Shown piece after piece: positions 44,941 through 54,040 of a stretch of 64,000 nucleotides of DNA. Source of the DNA: JBBIMP01 sp037444305 (GTDB lineage: Bacteria > Acidobacteriota > UBA6911); contig JBBIMP010000025.1 of NCBI GenBank assembly GCA_037444305.1, forward strand, positions 13,684 to 77,683, given 5' to 3'. Position numbers and translations under genes: made by a program. The first letter of the stretch is position 1. Every line of letters begins with the position of its first letter. Below the pieces are notes generated by a model. It was not told the origin of the DNA. It saw nothing but the letters and a program-made list of their open reading frames with translations, and made no database searches.

Positions 44941-47088
44941 ATGAAAAACGGAAGACACCTCATGCTCGGAACGTGGCTGGTTGCCGCGCTCATCGGATGC
45001 CCGCAGACCATGCTCTCCCAGGCGGACACGCCGGTCCGGTGGTCCGCGAAGGCCCCGGAAAAGCCGGTCCCGGCAGGGGAAACCTTCGAGGTTCGCATCG
45101 AAGCCTCGATCGACGATAACTGGCACCTCTACTCGGTGACGCAGCCGCCCGGCGGACCGAATCCCACGCGGTTCAGCCTCCTGACGGGTGAACCGTTTCA
45201 GATCGCCGGCGCCATTCGTCAGACTACACCCGTCACGGAGTTCGATCCGAATTTCGGCATCCCCACAGAGTACTTCGCCGACGCCGCCGATTTCTGGATC
45301 CCCATCAGGATCTCCCCCGGAGCGAGCCCGGGAGACTACGACGTCCAGGCGCAGGTGATTTACCAGGTCTGCGACGACAAGGTGTGTCTCCCGCCCCGGA
45401 AGGTGCCCATTCCGTTCAAAGTCCGCGTAGCGGCCGGGACCGGCGCGCCGGTTGCCGCGCCCGCGGCAATCCCATCTCCGGCGGCGGCTGCGGCTGCGGT
45501 AGTTTCCGAGACCCAGGATCCCGGACCGGCGCAGTCTATGGTTCCGCCCCCGCCGGCTGTCGGGGCCGCCGAGTTCGTTCAGGAGCCTGCCGGAACTGCA
45601 GCAGAGGTCGAAAGCGCCCGCTCGAGAGGCTTCCTCCCCTACCTGTGGCTGGCCATGTCGATGGGCGCCCTCTCGCTGGCAACGCCGTGCGTGTTCCCGA
45701 TGATCCCGATCACGGTCTCCTACTTCACAAAAAAGGCGGAAGCCGGCCGGTCTTCCGGCATCGGGCAGGCGCTGGTCTACTGCTTCGGGATCATCTTCAC
45801 CTTCACGGGCCTCGGGCTGGGTCTTGCAGCGCTGCTGGGCGCCACCGGGATCAACCAGTTCGCGGCCAATCCTTGGGTGAACCTCCTGATCACGGCGATC
45901 TTTGTCGGCTTCGCGCTCAACCTGTTCGGCCTGTACCAGATCGGGGTGCCTTCGGGCATCCTGACAAAGCTGGCGAAATCCGGCGGCGGCAGCACCGCCC
46001 AGACGCTGCTGATGGGTCTAACGTTCACCCTCACGAGCTTCACCTGCACCGTGCCGTTCGTCGGCACCGTGCTGGTGGCAACTTCACAGGGGGAGTGGCT
46101 CTGGCCCGCGCTCGGGATGCTCGGATTCTCGGTCGTGTTTGCGGCGCCGTTCTTCGTCCTGGCCGTGGTGCCGAAGTGGCTCACGTCTCTGCCCAAGAGC
46201 GGCGGCTGGATGAATTCCGTCAAGGTGACGATGGGTTTCCTGGAACTCGCCGCCGCCATGAAGTTCATCTCGAATGTGGACCTGGTGTGGAACTGGCAGA
46301 TCTTCACGCGCGAGGTGGTTCTTTCGGTCTGGCTGGCCATCGCCGTCCTGACGGCGGTTTACCTCCTGGGCAAATTCAGCCTTCCGCACGACACGCCGGT
46401 CCAGAGCCTCGGCGTTCTGCGGATGTCGTCCGCGCTGCTTTTCCTCTCCCTGGGCTTTTACCTTTTCACCGGTTTGATCGGGGGCAGCCTTGGGGAACTC
46501 GATGCATTTCTCCCGCCCAGGACCTCGGGCGGCTTCACCCTGACCGGCAGCGGCGGGAAGGGCCACGAACTCACTTGGCACCGGAAGCTGGATGCCGCGC
46601 TCGCCGAGGCGCGGGCGGAACAGAAACCGGTGTTCATCGACTTCACAGGCTATACGTGCACGAATTGCCGCTGGATGGAGGCCAACATCTTCCCCCTGCC
46701 GGCCATCCATGCGCAGCTGCAGAAATACGCCCGGCTGCAGCTCTTCACCGACGGGGCCGGCCAGGAGTACGAAGACAATCAGGCCTACCAGAAGGAGCAG
46801 TACGGCACCGTGGCCCTGCCCCTTTACGCCCTGCTGGATCAGAACGGGAACAAGATTGCCTCGTTCCCGGGAATGACGAGGAAGCCCGAGGAATTCCTCC
46901 GCTTTCTCCAGATTCCCTTCCGGCAAACCGAGCCGCGAACGCTAGTGAGCGGTCAGGCCACCGAACCCGTCGCTATCGCTCCGGGCTCCGTTGAATCCCG
47001 GCCGGCAACGGAGACGGCAGAGGGAGTAGTCCTCAACCGTTCCTGCGAAATCTCTCCCCCACAGACACAATGCCTCCGGCTACTATGA
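44941..47088 (+). CDS. dsbD: Thiol:disulfide interchange protein DsbD
   Basis: A 715-aa three-part DsbD that passes electrons from cytoplasmic thioredoxin to the periplasm. After a signal peptide, the alpha domain has C144 and C149 (VCDDKVC); an Ala/Pro linker leads to an eight-helix core with C250 (ATPCVFPMIPITVSYF) and C369 (SFTCTVPFVG); the C-terminal thioredoxin domain has CTNC at 573-576. All three cysteine pairs are present. ATG 44941 chosen over GTG 44923. The last 45 residues past the thioredoxin domain are an unusual low-complexity tail. Confidence 0.93.
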   Translation: MKNGRHLMLGTWLVAALIGCPQTMLSQADTPVRWSAKAPEKPVPAGETFEVRIEASIDDNWHLYSVTQPPGGPNPTRFSLLTGEPFQIAGAIRQTTPVTEFDPNFGIPTEYFADAADFWIPIRISPGASPGDYDVQAQVIYQVCDDKVCLPPRKVPIPFKVRVAAGTGAPVAAPAAIPSPAAAAAAVVSETQDPGPAQSMVPPPPAVGAAEFVQEPAGTAAEVESARSRGFLPYLWLAMSMGALSLATPCVFPMIPITVSYFTKKAEAGRSSGIGQALVYCFGIIFTFTGLGLGLAALLGATGINQFAANPWVNLLITAIFVGFALNLFGLYQIGVPSGILTKLAKSGGGSTAQTLLMGLTFTLTSFTCTVPFVGTVLVATSQGEWLWPALGMLGFSVVFAAPFFVLAVVPKWLTSLPKSGGWMNSVKVTMGFLELAAAMKFISNVDLVWNWQIFTREVVLSVWLAIAVLTAVYLLGKFSLPHDTPVQSLGVLRMSSALLFLSLGFYLFTGLIGGSLGELDAFLPPRTSGGFTLTGSGGKGHELTWHRKLDAALAEARAEQKPVFIDFTGYTCTNCRWMEANIFPLPAIHAQLQKYARLQLFTDGAGQEYEDNQAYQKEQYGTVALPLYALLDQNGNKIASFPGMTRKPEEFLRFLQIPFRQTEPRTLVSGQATEPVAIAPGSVESRPATETAEGVVLNRSCEISPPQTQCLRLL

Positions 47089-47119
47089 CTAGGGAGGCTC
47101 GCCGTGCCGGAGTTAACCG

Positions 47120-47326
47120 CTACCGCGCCGTAATCTGGGAGGTGAAGCCCGCGCGGTTGTGGGCGCCGTCGCAGAAGGGCTTGTTTTCGGAAGCCCCGCA
47201 GCGGCAGAGGGCAAACGACTCCCTGCCGGTCAGATCGAAGCTCCTGCCATCGGCATCGGTCAAGTCTACCTTGCCCTGAATCAGCAGCGGCCCGTTGTTC
47301 TTGCAGACGATTTTCGTATCGCTCAT
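47120..47326 (-). CDS. CDGSH iron-sulfur domain protein (mitoNEET-like)
   Basis: A 68-aa protein with the CDGSH cluster motif: C41-x-C43, C52 and H56 (CRCGASENKPFCDGAH), which bind a [2Fe-2S] cluster by 3 Cys and 1 His. Bacterial relatives serve in redox or Fe-S transfer. The ATG at 47326 has GGAGG ahead; the earlier frame is not conserved-looking. Convergent with dsbD. Confidence 0.92.
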   Translation of the reverse strand: MSDTKIVCKNNGPLLIQGKVDLTDADGRSFDLTGRESFALCRCGASENKPFCDGAHNRAGFTSQITAR

Positions 47327-47562
47327 TCGTTCCTCCGAAACTGAAAACTTGACATTGGAAACCCGGCCGGGCTTCCGACGGGTTTGGATAATTAGTTTGA
47401 ATGATAATGCAAAGTACGACAAGATTCAGGCTTCCAGCCGGCTGAAATGCCGAAGCCACGGATTCACGGATTATCTCGCGCCCTTCGGAACTTGCACAAT
47501 CGGGGAATTCGTGGCAAGAGGATTCAAATCCCGAAGAAGCCTGGAGCTGAAAAGAGGTGAAA

Positions 47563-48429
47563 GTGAAGATCGGTCTCATCCAGATGGCCTGCGGCGATGA
47601 GGCCGCAGGCAACCTCGAACGCGCCCGACTGAAAATCCGGGAAGCTGCAGGGCAGGGCGCCCAGGTCATCTGCCTGCCCGAGCTTTTCCTGTCGAGGTAC
47701 TTCTGCCAAACCGAGAACCACGAGAACTTCCGCCTGGCCGAGCCCGTGCCCGGCCCCACTACGCGGCAGCTCCAGGAGATAGCGGCGGAACTCGGGATCG
47801 TCCTCATCGCATCGCTCTTCGAACAGCGGGCGCCGGGCCTCTACCACAACACCGCGGCCGTGATCGACGCCGACGGCAGGTTGCTCGGCAAGTACCGGAA
47901 GATGCACATCCCGGACGATCCGCTCTATCACGAGAAATTCTACTTTGCCCCGGGCGATCTCGGATTCAGGGCCTGGGATACACGGTATGGGCGGATCGGC
48001 GTACTCATATGCTGGGACCAGTGGTACCCCGAAGCCGCCCGGCTCACCGCCCTGCAGGGCGCACAGATCCTGTTCTATCCGGCGGCCATCGGCTGGCACC
48101 CATCGGAGAAGGAAGAGTTTGGCGCCAGCCAGCACTCCGCTTGGCACACGATCCAGCGCAGCCATGCCATTGCCAACGGGGTATTTGTGGCGGCAGTGAA
48201 CCGGATCGGCCACGAGGGTGCAAACCCCGGCGGCATAGAGTTCTGGGGCGCCAGTTTCATTGCCGACCCGGCCGGGAACGTCCTGGAACAGGCGCCGCAC
48301 GACCGGGAGACCGTCCTGCTCGCGGCCTGCGACCTTCAGAGCGTGGACATCACGCGCACGCACTGGCCCTTTCTCCGCGACCGCCGGCTGGACGCCTACC
48401 GCGGACTCACGAAAAGGTACATGCCGTGA
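47563..48429 (+). CDS. aguB: N-carbamoylputrescine amidase
   Basis: A 288-aa nitrilase-superfamily enzyme that converts N-carbamoylputrescine to putrescine. Catalytic triad motifs: LPELFLSRYFCQ (Glu), GKYRKMHIPDDPLYHEKFYF (Lys) and GVLICWDQWYPEAAR (Cys). The HIPDDP and the C-terminal THWPFLRDRR are AguB-specific. GTG 47563 follows AGAGG by 5 bases. Its stop overlaps the GTG of aguA. Confidence 0.95.
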   Translation: MKIGLIQMACGDEAAGNLERARLKIREAAGQGAQVICLPELFLSRYFCQTENHENFRLAEPVPGPTTRQLQEIAAELGIVLIASLFEQRAPGLYHNTAAVIDADGRLLGKYRKMHIPDDPLYHEKFYFAPGDLGFRAWDTRYGRIGVLICWDQWYPEAARLTALQGAQILFYPAAIGWHPSEKEEFGASQHSAWHTIQRSHAIANGVFVAAVNRIGHEGANPGGIEFWGASFIADPAGNVLEQAPHDRETVLLAACDLQSVDITRTHWPFLRDRRLDAYRGLTKRYMP

Positions 48430-49496
48430 ACAGCGGAATGCGCGCGTCGGCCCTCCGCATGCCGGCCGAGTGGGAACCGCACGCGGCGACGTGGCTGAGC
48501 TGGCCTCACAAGGAGGAATCCTGGCCGGGAAAGTTCGCCCCTATTCCGGGCATCTTCGCCGAGATGGTCCGGCTGCTCTCGCCGGGCGAGCGGGTCTGCA
48601 TCAACGTCAACGACGAGGAAATGGAGCGCTCCGTGCGCGCGATTCTCGAGCGCGCCGGCGCGTGCATGGACAATGTTCGGTTCTACCTCATCCCGACCAA
48701 CGATGCCTGGTGCCGCGACCACGGACCCATATTCGTGTGGCGGGAAAACGGAATCGACCCCCAGCTTACGGCAATCGACTGGAATTTCAACTCCTGGGGC
48801 GGCAAATACCCGCCGTTCGACCTGGATGACCGGGTTCCGGCCCGGATCGCCGAACAGCTCGGCATCCCGCGCATTTCGCCGGGGATCGTAATGGAAGGCG
48901 GCTCGATCGACGTCAACGGTACGGGCTCGCTTCTGACCACGCGCTCCTGCCTGCTCAACCCGAACCGCAATCCGCATCTCTCTCGCGGAGAAATCGAAAT
49001 CCGCCTGAGGGAGCACCTCGGCGCCCGCAACATCCTCTGGCTGGGAGAAGGGATCGCGGGGGACGACACCGACGGGCACGTGGACGACCTTGCCCGCTTC
49101 GTGGACCGGGAGACCATTGTGACGATGGTGGAGGACGATCCCGCGGACGAAAACCACGCGCCGCTTCGAGAAAACCTCGAAATGCTGCACGGCATGAAAG
49201 ATGAGAGGGGGAGGGCGTTCCGGATCCTGAGCATCTCCATGCCGCCGGCCCGGTTCCACGAGGGGTGCCGTCTGCCCTGCAGTTACGCCAATTTCTACAT
49301 CGGGAACGAGGTCGTGCTCGTGCCCGTCTTCGGTGCCCCCTCCGATGCCGCGGCGCTCGAGACGCTGCAGCGGCTGTTTCCCGGCCGCCGCGTTCGCGGG
49401 ATCGAGTGCGCCGACATGGTCTGGGGATTGGGTGCGCTGCACTGCGTTACGCAGCAGCAGCCCGGAACTCCGCCGCCTCATGGAAAGAACAAATGA
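48426..49496 (+). CDS. aguA: Agmatine deiminase
   Basis: A 356-aa peptidyl-arginine-deiminase-type enzyme converting agmatine to N-carbamoylputrescine. It has MPAEWEPHAATWLSWPH, NDAWCRDHGPIFV, GGSIDVNGTGSLLTT, DTDGHVDDLARF and the catalytic C340 in GALHCVTQQQ. GTG 48426 overlaps the aguB stop (GTGA); the ATG at 48438 is an alternative. With AguB it completes agmatine to putrescine; speA was not seen. Confidence 0.95.
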   Translation: MNSGMRASALRMPAEWEPHAATWLSWPHKEESWPGKFAPIPGIFAEMVRLLSPGERVCINVNDEEMERSVRAILERAGACMDNVRFYLIPTNDAWCRDHGPIFVWRENGIDPQLTAIDWNFNSWGGKYPPFDLDDRVPARIAEQLGIPRISPGIVMEGGSIDVNGTGSLLTTRSCLLNPNRNPHLSRGEIEIRLREHLGARNILWLGEGIAGDDTDGHVDDLARFVDRETIVTMVEDDPADENHAPLRENLEMLHGMKDERGRAFRILSISMPPARFHEGCRLPCSYANFYIGNEVVLVPVFGAPSDAAALETLQRLFPGRRVRGIECADMVWGLGALHCVTQQQPGTPPPHGKNK

Positions 49497-51013
49497 CACA
49501 CGGATGCCCGAAGCCAGAAACCGATCTGTACGGTCTGATATCCCGTGCAGCTCCCGACCACGCGGCGCTCGTGACGCCCCAGGGGCCTTCCTTGACTTAC
49601 CGGACCCTGAAGCGCGAGGTGGAGCGGGTTGCGGATGCGCTCGTTTGCATCGGCATGGAAAAAGGGGCGCGCGTTGCCATCGTATTGCCGAATGGCCCCG
49701 AAGCGGTCATCGCATTCTTGGCCGCGTCGATTGCCGGTGTGGCCGCTCCTCTCAATCCGGCCTACAGGCTGGAGGAGTTCCGGTTTTACCTCGAAGACAC
49801 CGGCGCCCAAGCTCTGATTCTGCCTCCCGGCGGGATGGAGGCCGCGCGGCGAGCCGCAATGCCGGGAACGGCCCTACTCGAGATCCGATCGGGCCATGAC
49901 GGTGCCATGCTCCTGTCAGCGGATCCGGCCGGCTCCCGGAGGCGGAGTGCCGCTTCTCCGGCCGCCGCCGAAACTGCGCTGGTCCTGCACACCAGCGGCA
50001 CCACCGGCCGGCCGAAACGCGTTCCGCTGTCTCACGCCAACCTGGCCGCGTCGGCACAGAACATTGCCAACACCTACGCACTGACAGAAGACGACACCTC
50101 GCTTTGCGTGATGCCGCTCTTTCACGTCCATGGTCTTGTGGGTTCCGTGCTGTCCGCGCTGGCGTCGGGCGGGACGGTCGTGGTGCCGCGGGGAGGCTTC
50201 AACGCTCTCTCCTTCTGGCAGACGGCACGCGGTCATGGAACCACATGGTACTCGGCCGTGCCATCCGTCCACCAGATGCTGCTCGCGCGTGCCCGGGGTG
50301 AAGCACGGCCCGCAGGCGCAAAAAAGCTGCGCTTCATCCGGTCGTGCAGTTCGGCCCTTGCCCCCGCGACCATGGAGGCATTGGAACGGGCCTACGGGGT
50401 GCCGGTTATCGAAGCCTACGGCATGACCGAGGCCGCGCACCAGATGGCCTCCAACCCGCTTCCTCCCGGCGACCGAAAGCCGGGGAGCGTGGGAACCGGC
50501 ACGGGGATCGACATAGCGATCATGAATCCTGACGGCACGATTCTTGCGGCAGGAGAGCAAGGCGAGGTCGTGATCCGGGGTCGGAGCGTGATCGCGGGAT
50601 ACGAGGGGAATCCGGAGGCAAACCGGGAGTCGTTCACGGACGGATGGTTCCGCACGGGCGACCAGGGCCGTCTCGACGGCGAAGCCTACCTCACGCTGGT
50701 GGGCCGGATTAAAGAACTGATCAACCGGGGAGGCGAGAAGATATCGCCGCTCGAAGTGGACCAGGTGCTCGAACTTCACCCGGCCGTGGCGGAGGCCGCG
50801 ACGTTCGCCGTGCCTCACCGCGTGTACGGGGAGGAAGTGGCGGCGGTGATCGCGCTCTGTGCCGAGACGGGCGAGGCGGAAATTCTGGCCTTCTGCCGTG
50901 AGAGGCTGGCCGACTTCAAGTGTCCGAAGAAAATCTACATAGTGGAGAAGATTCCGCGCGGCGAAACCGGTAAAATCCAGCGGCGCAAACTGGCGGAGAT
51001 CCTCGAGCCATGA
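49493..51013 (+). CDS. AMP-forming acyl-CoA synthetase
   Basis: A 506-aa ANL-superfamily ligase. Adenylation motifs: HTSGTTGRPKRVPLSH, YGMTEAAHQM, FRTGDQGRLDGE, GRIKELINRGGEKISP and the final catalytic Lys in GETGKIQRRKL. The compact length and motif style resemble oxalyl-CoA synthetase (Pcs60/AAE3)-like enzymes, but substrate is not determinable. ATG overlaps the aguA stop (ATGA), and its own stop overlaps the next gene. Confidence 0.88.
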   Translation: MTHGCPKPETDLYGLISRAAPDHAALVTPQGPSLTYRTLKREVERVADALVCIGMEKGARVAIVLPNGPEAVIAFLAASIAGVAAPLNPAYRLEEFRFYLEDTGAQALILPPGGMEAARRAAMPGTALLEIRSGHDGAMLLSADPAGSRRRSAASPAAAETALVLHTSGTTGRPKRVPLSHANLAASAQNIANTYALTEDDTSLCVMPLFHVHGLVGSVLSALASGGTVVVPRGGFNALSFWQTARGHGTTWYSAVPSVHQMLLARARGEARPAGAKKLRFIRSCSSALAPATMEALERAYGVPVIEAYGMTEAAHQMASNPLPPGDRKPGSVGTGTGIDIAIMNPDGTILAAGEQGEVVIRGRSVIAGYEGNPEANRESFTDGWFRTGDQGRLDGEAYLTLVGRIKELINRGGEKISPLEVDQVLELHPAVAEAATFAVPHRVYGEEVAAVIALCAETGEAEILAFCRERLADFKCPKKIYIVEKIPRGETGKIQRRKLAEILEP

Positions 51014-52026
51014 GATTCGTCATTTACGGCGCGGGCGCCATCGGTGCATTCGTGGGCGGCTCGCTCCACGAAGCGGGTGAGGACGTTGTGCTCATCGCCC
51101 GCGGCGAGCACCTGCGCTCGATCCGGGAGCAGGGATTGCGCATTCTTTCGCCGGCGGGCGCGCGCATCACCCACCCGGCCGCCACCGACGATCCCGGGAT
51201 GGCGGGAAAAGCCGATGTGGTTCTCTTGTCGGTGAAAGCCCCTGCGCTGCCGCAGGTCCTGCCCGGACTTCCCCCTCTGCTTCACGATGAGACCGTAATA
51301 GTCACTGCACAAAACGGCATTCCCTGGTGGTATTTTCAGAGACATGGCGGAGACCTGGAGGGTTTGCACCTGGAATCGGTGGATCCCGCGGGAGCTCTCT
51401 CCGCCGCTATCCCGCCCGCGCGCATCATCGGCTGCACCGTTTATTGCTCCGCCGAGGTCGTCAGGCCCGGCGTCATCCATCACCTCCAGGGGAACAGGTT
51501 TGCAATTGGCGAAATCGACGGCTCGTCGAGCGAAAGGTGCCGGCGCATCTCCGCCGCGTTCCAAGCCGCCGGCCTCCGCTGCCCGGTCCGCCACCAGATC
51601 CGGCACGACATCTGGGTAAAACTGCTGGGCAACCTGGCCTTCAATCCCATCAGCGCCCTGACGCGTGCGGCAGTGGACGAGATCCTGGCCGAGAGCTGGA
51701 CGGCCGATCTGGTCCGGGAGGTCATGGAGGAGGGCCGAGCCGTCGCGAGCGCTCTAGGCGTCGAGGTCGGCATCAGCACCGATCGGAGAATAGAGGGCGC
51801 AAGAAAAATCGGGCCTCACCGGACCAGCATGCTCCAGGACCTCGAGGCAGGCAAACCGCTCGAACTGGGGAGCATTCTGGGCGCCGTCCTGGAGATTGCG
51901 GATATCGTCAGGGTCCCGGCACCCAATGTGAGGGCATTGTACGCTTGCACCCGCCTGCTGGAAAAGTCCCTTCGAGCGCGGCGGGAATCCGATGCCAGCC
52001 GCCCGCAGGCGGACCTGATCGGGTAG
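51010..52026 (+). CDS. panE: 2-Dehydropantoate 2-reductase family (PanE/ApbA)
   Basis: A 338-aa NADPH reductase family member. The Rossmann motif IYGAGAIGAFVGG, LLSVKAPAL, TAQNGIP, the catalytic Lys region WVKLLGNLAFNPISALT and the late SMLQDLEAGKPLELGSILGAVLEIA are all family features. True PanE makes pantoate for CoA; many paralogues act on other ketoacids. Translationally coupled to the synthetase by 4 bp, last of a four-gene run. Confidence 0.85.
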   Translation: MRFVIYGAGAIGAFVGGSLHEAGEDVVLIARGEHLRSIREQGLRILSPAGARITHPAATDDPGMAGKADVVLLSVKAPALPQVLPGLPPLLHDETVIVTAQNGIPWWYFQRHGGDLEGLHLESVDPAGALSAAIPPARIIGCTVYCSAEVVRPGVIHHLQGNRFAIGEIDGSSSERCRRISAAFQAAGLRCPVRHQIRHDIWVKLLGNLAFNPISALTRAAVDEILAESWTADLVREVMEEGRAVASALGVEVGISTDRRIEGARKIGPHRTSMLQDLEAGKPLELGSILGAVLEIADIVRVPAPNVRALYACTRLLEKSLRARRESDASRPQADLIG

Positions 52027-52133
52027 ATTTCCCGAGACGCATCCGGCATCCCGACGTGGAGGCGCCGGGCGAAAACCCTCCGCAATCATCCACATGCAGC
52101 TATGAATTAGTGCAAACGAATCCCGCCGACGCA

Positions 52134-52142
52134 TGCTAGAAT
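52134..52142 (+). promoter_or_regulatory. Extended -10 promoter candidate for murB
   Basis: TG-C-TAGAAT at 52134-52142 is an extended -10 with no good -35; a second TATACT lies at 52150-52155. It precedes murB by about 60 bp. Confidence 0.4.
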
Positions 52143-52198
52143 TCGCAGCTATACTGATACCGGATATCACACTAGCTCAAAGATGAATCAGAGACGGA

Positions 52199-53281
52199 AT
52201 GAAAGACAGCATCGGGACCCTGAAAATTCGCGAACATGTGCCCCTGGGACCGTTCACTACTTTAGGTGTGGGCGGACCGGCGCGGTACATGGCCGAAGCG
52301 GCCACGGAGCAAGATGTAACCCTTGCGCTTCATTTTGCAAAACGTGAGAACCTGCCGCTGCTGGTTCTGGGCGGCGGCAGCAATCTCCTGGTTTCGGACG
52401 CCGGTTTCGCCGGGCTCGCGCTTAAGATAGCCATCGCAGGCGTCGAACAGCCGGATCCGCTGCGCGAAGGCCGGGTGAGGGTTGCCGCGGGGGAAAACCT
52501 CGACGACTTCATACAGGCGTGCGTCGAGCAGGACCTGGCCGGCCTGGAGTGCCTGAGCGGCATCCCCGGAACCGTCGGCGCCACGCCCATCCAGAACGTG
52601 GGCGCCTACGGCGCCGAGGTTTCGGAAGTCCTCTACTCGGTGCGCGTGCTGGACCGGGTCAGCGAGAACATAAGCGAGATCCAGGGCTGGGATTGCCGGT
52701 TCGCCTACCGCAGCAGCATCTTCCTGACGACGGAGCGGGATCAGTATGTCGTCCTGGGCCTCACTTTTGATCTCCGCCGGGGCGGCAAGCCCCTCCTCAA
52801 ATACGCGGACCTTCATGCCACACTGGCGGGAGAGGATTCACCTACCCTAAAGGACGTGAGGGATGCCGTGCTGAGCATCCGTGCAGCAAAGGGCATGGTC
52901 ATCAAGCCGGATGACCCGGATACCAGAAGTCTGGGATCGTTTTTCAAGAATCCGATCGCCCACCCCGAAACGGTGCCCAGGATCGAGCAGGCTGCCCGCA
53001 GACGATCCTGTCTGGCATTCGGCGAAAAAATTCCCCAATTCCAGACCGCGGAAGGTCATAGCAAGATTCCGGCCGCCTGGCTGATTGAACGGGCCGGATT
53101 CCCAAAGGGCTACCGCAGTGGGCGCGTCGGGCTGTCCACCAAGCACGCTTTGGCAATTGTAAACCTCGGAGGAGCGACGGCCAGGGAAGTCGTCGCATTG
53201 ATGAATGCCATCCAGGCCGCAGTCAAAGGCGCGTTCGGCATCGAACTGATTCCCGAACCGACTTTCATCGGTTTCGATTAA
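52199..53281 (+). CDS. murB: UDP-N-acetylenolpyruvoylglucosamine reductase
   Basis: A 360-aa type I MurB making UDP-MurNAc. N-terminal FTTLGVGGPARYMAEA, FAD motifs LVLGGGSNLLVSD, GLECLSGIPGTVGATPIQNVGAYGAEVS, the R-S active-site segment YRSSIFL, GSFFKNP with the catalytic Ser, and the final glutamate region IPEPTFIG. The inserted Y-loop of type I is present. Isolated from other mur genes. ATG 52199. Confidence 0.95.
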   Translation: MKDSIGTLKIREHVPLGPFTTLGVGGPARYMAEAATEQDVTLALHFAKRENLPLLVLGGGSNLLVSDAGFAGLALKIAIAGVEQPDPLREGRVRVAAGENLDDFIQACVEQDLAGLECLSGIPGTVGATPIQNVGAYGAEVSEVLYSVRVLDRVSENISEIQGWDCRFAYRSSIFLTTERDQYVVLGLTFDLRRGGKPLLKYADLHATLAGEDSPTLKDVRDAVLSIRAAKGMVIKPDDPDTRSLGSFFKNPIAHPETVPRIEQAARRRSCLAFGEKIPQFQTAEGHSKIPAAWLIERAGFPKGYRSGRVGLSTKHALAIVNLGGATAREVVALMNAIQAAVKGAFGIELIPEPTFIGFD

Positions 53282-53343
53282 GCTGACGCCGGCACGAGCG
53301 CCCATTCGCCCGGGTTCGACTGGCGCCGGCAGGGGAGGTCAGG

Positions 53344-53955
53344 ATGAAAAAGGGAACACTCACAGGGCTGGGATGCCTCGGCGCGCTTCTGGTCGGGGCG
53401 CTGATCTTCGGATTTTCGATCCAGGGGATCTACAACGACGTGATCGCCAGGGAGCAGGATGTGCAGTCCAAATGGGCCCAGGTCGAGAATGTCTATCAGC
53501 GGCGTGCCGACCTCGTACCCAACCTGGTGGCTACAGTGCGCGGCTACGCCGAGCACGAGAGCGCGGTTCTACAGGCCGTAACCGCTTCCCGAGCGCAGGT
53601 GGGCTCGGTGAAGCTCAGCCCGGAGGTCTTGAACAACCCCGCGGAGTTCCAGAGCTTTCAGCAGGCCCAGGCGGGGCTTTCCGGCGCGCTCTCCCGGTTG
53701 CTCCTGGTCGTGGAACGGTACCCGGATCTGAAAGCGAACCAGGGATTCCTCGAGCTGCAAAGCCAGCTCGAGGGGGCGGAGAATCGGATCGCCGTGGAAC
53801 GAAAACGCTTCAACGAGTCCGCCCAGGCGTACAACACGCGGATCCGCCAGTTCCCTGCCGTTCTGGTGGCCCGCTTCTTCGGATTCTCCGAAAAACAGTA
53901 TTTCCAGAGCGCCCCGGGAGCCGAAACCGCCCCGGTGGTCGACTTCAGCAAATAG
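53344..53955 (+). CDS. LemA family protein
   Basis: A 203-aa protein with an N-terminal membrane helix (LGCLGALLVGALIFGFSI) and the LemA core: YNDVIAREQDVQSKWAQVENVYQRRADLVPNLVATVRGYA, LLLVVERYPDLKANQGFLELQSQLEGAENRIAVERKRFNESAQAYNTRIRQFP. Function in bacteria is poorly defined. A clear GGGGAGG precedes the ATG. First of a LemA-TPM-TPM run. Confidence 0.94.
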   Translation: MKKGTLTGLGCLGALLVGALIFGFSIQGIYNDVIAREQDVQSKWAQVENVYQRRADLVPNLVATVRGYAEHESAVLQAVTASRAQVGSVKLSPEVLNNPAEFQSFQQAQAGLSGALSRLLLVVERYPDLKANQGFLELQSQLEGAENRIAVERKRFNESAQAYNTRIRQFPAVLVARFFGFSEKQYFQSAPGAETAPVVDFSK

Positions 53956-54040
53956 CCGGACGAACCGGGATGGGCGCGGCACGGGATCCCGTGCTGCTGA
54001 CTTGCCGGATGACGTGAGCGCCCAGGGGCGACTTTCAATT

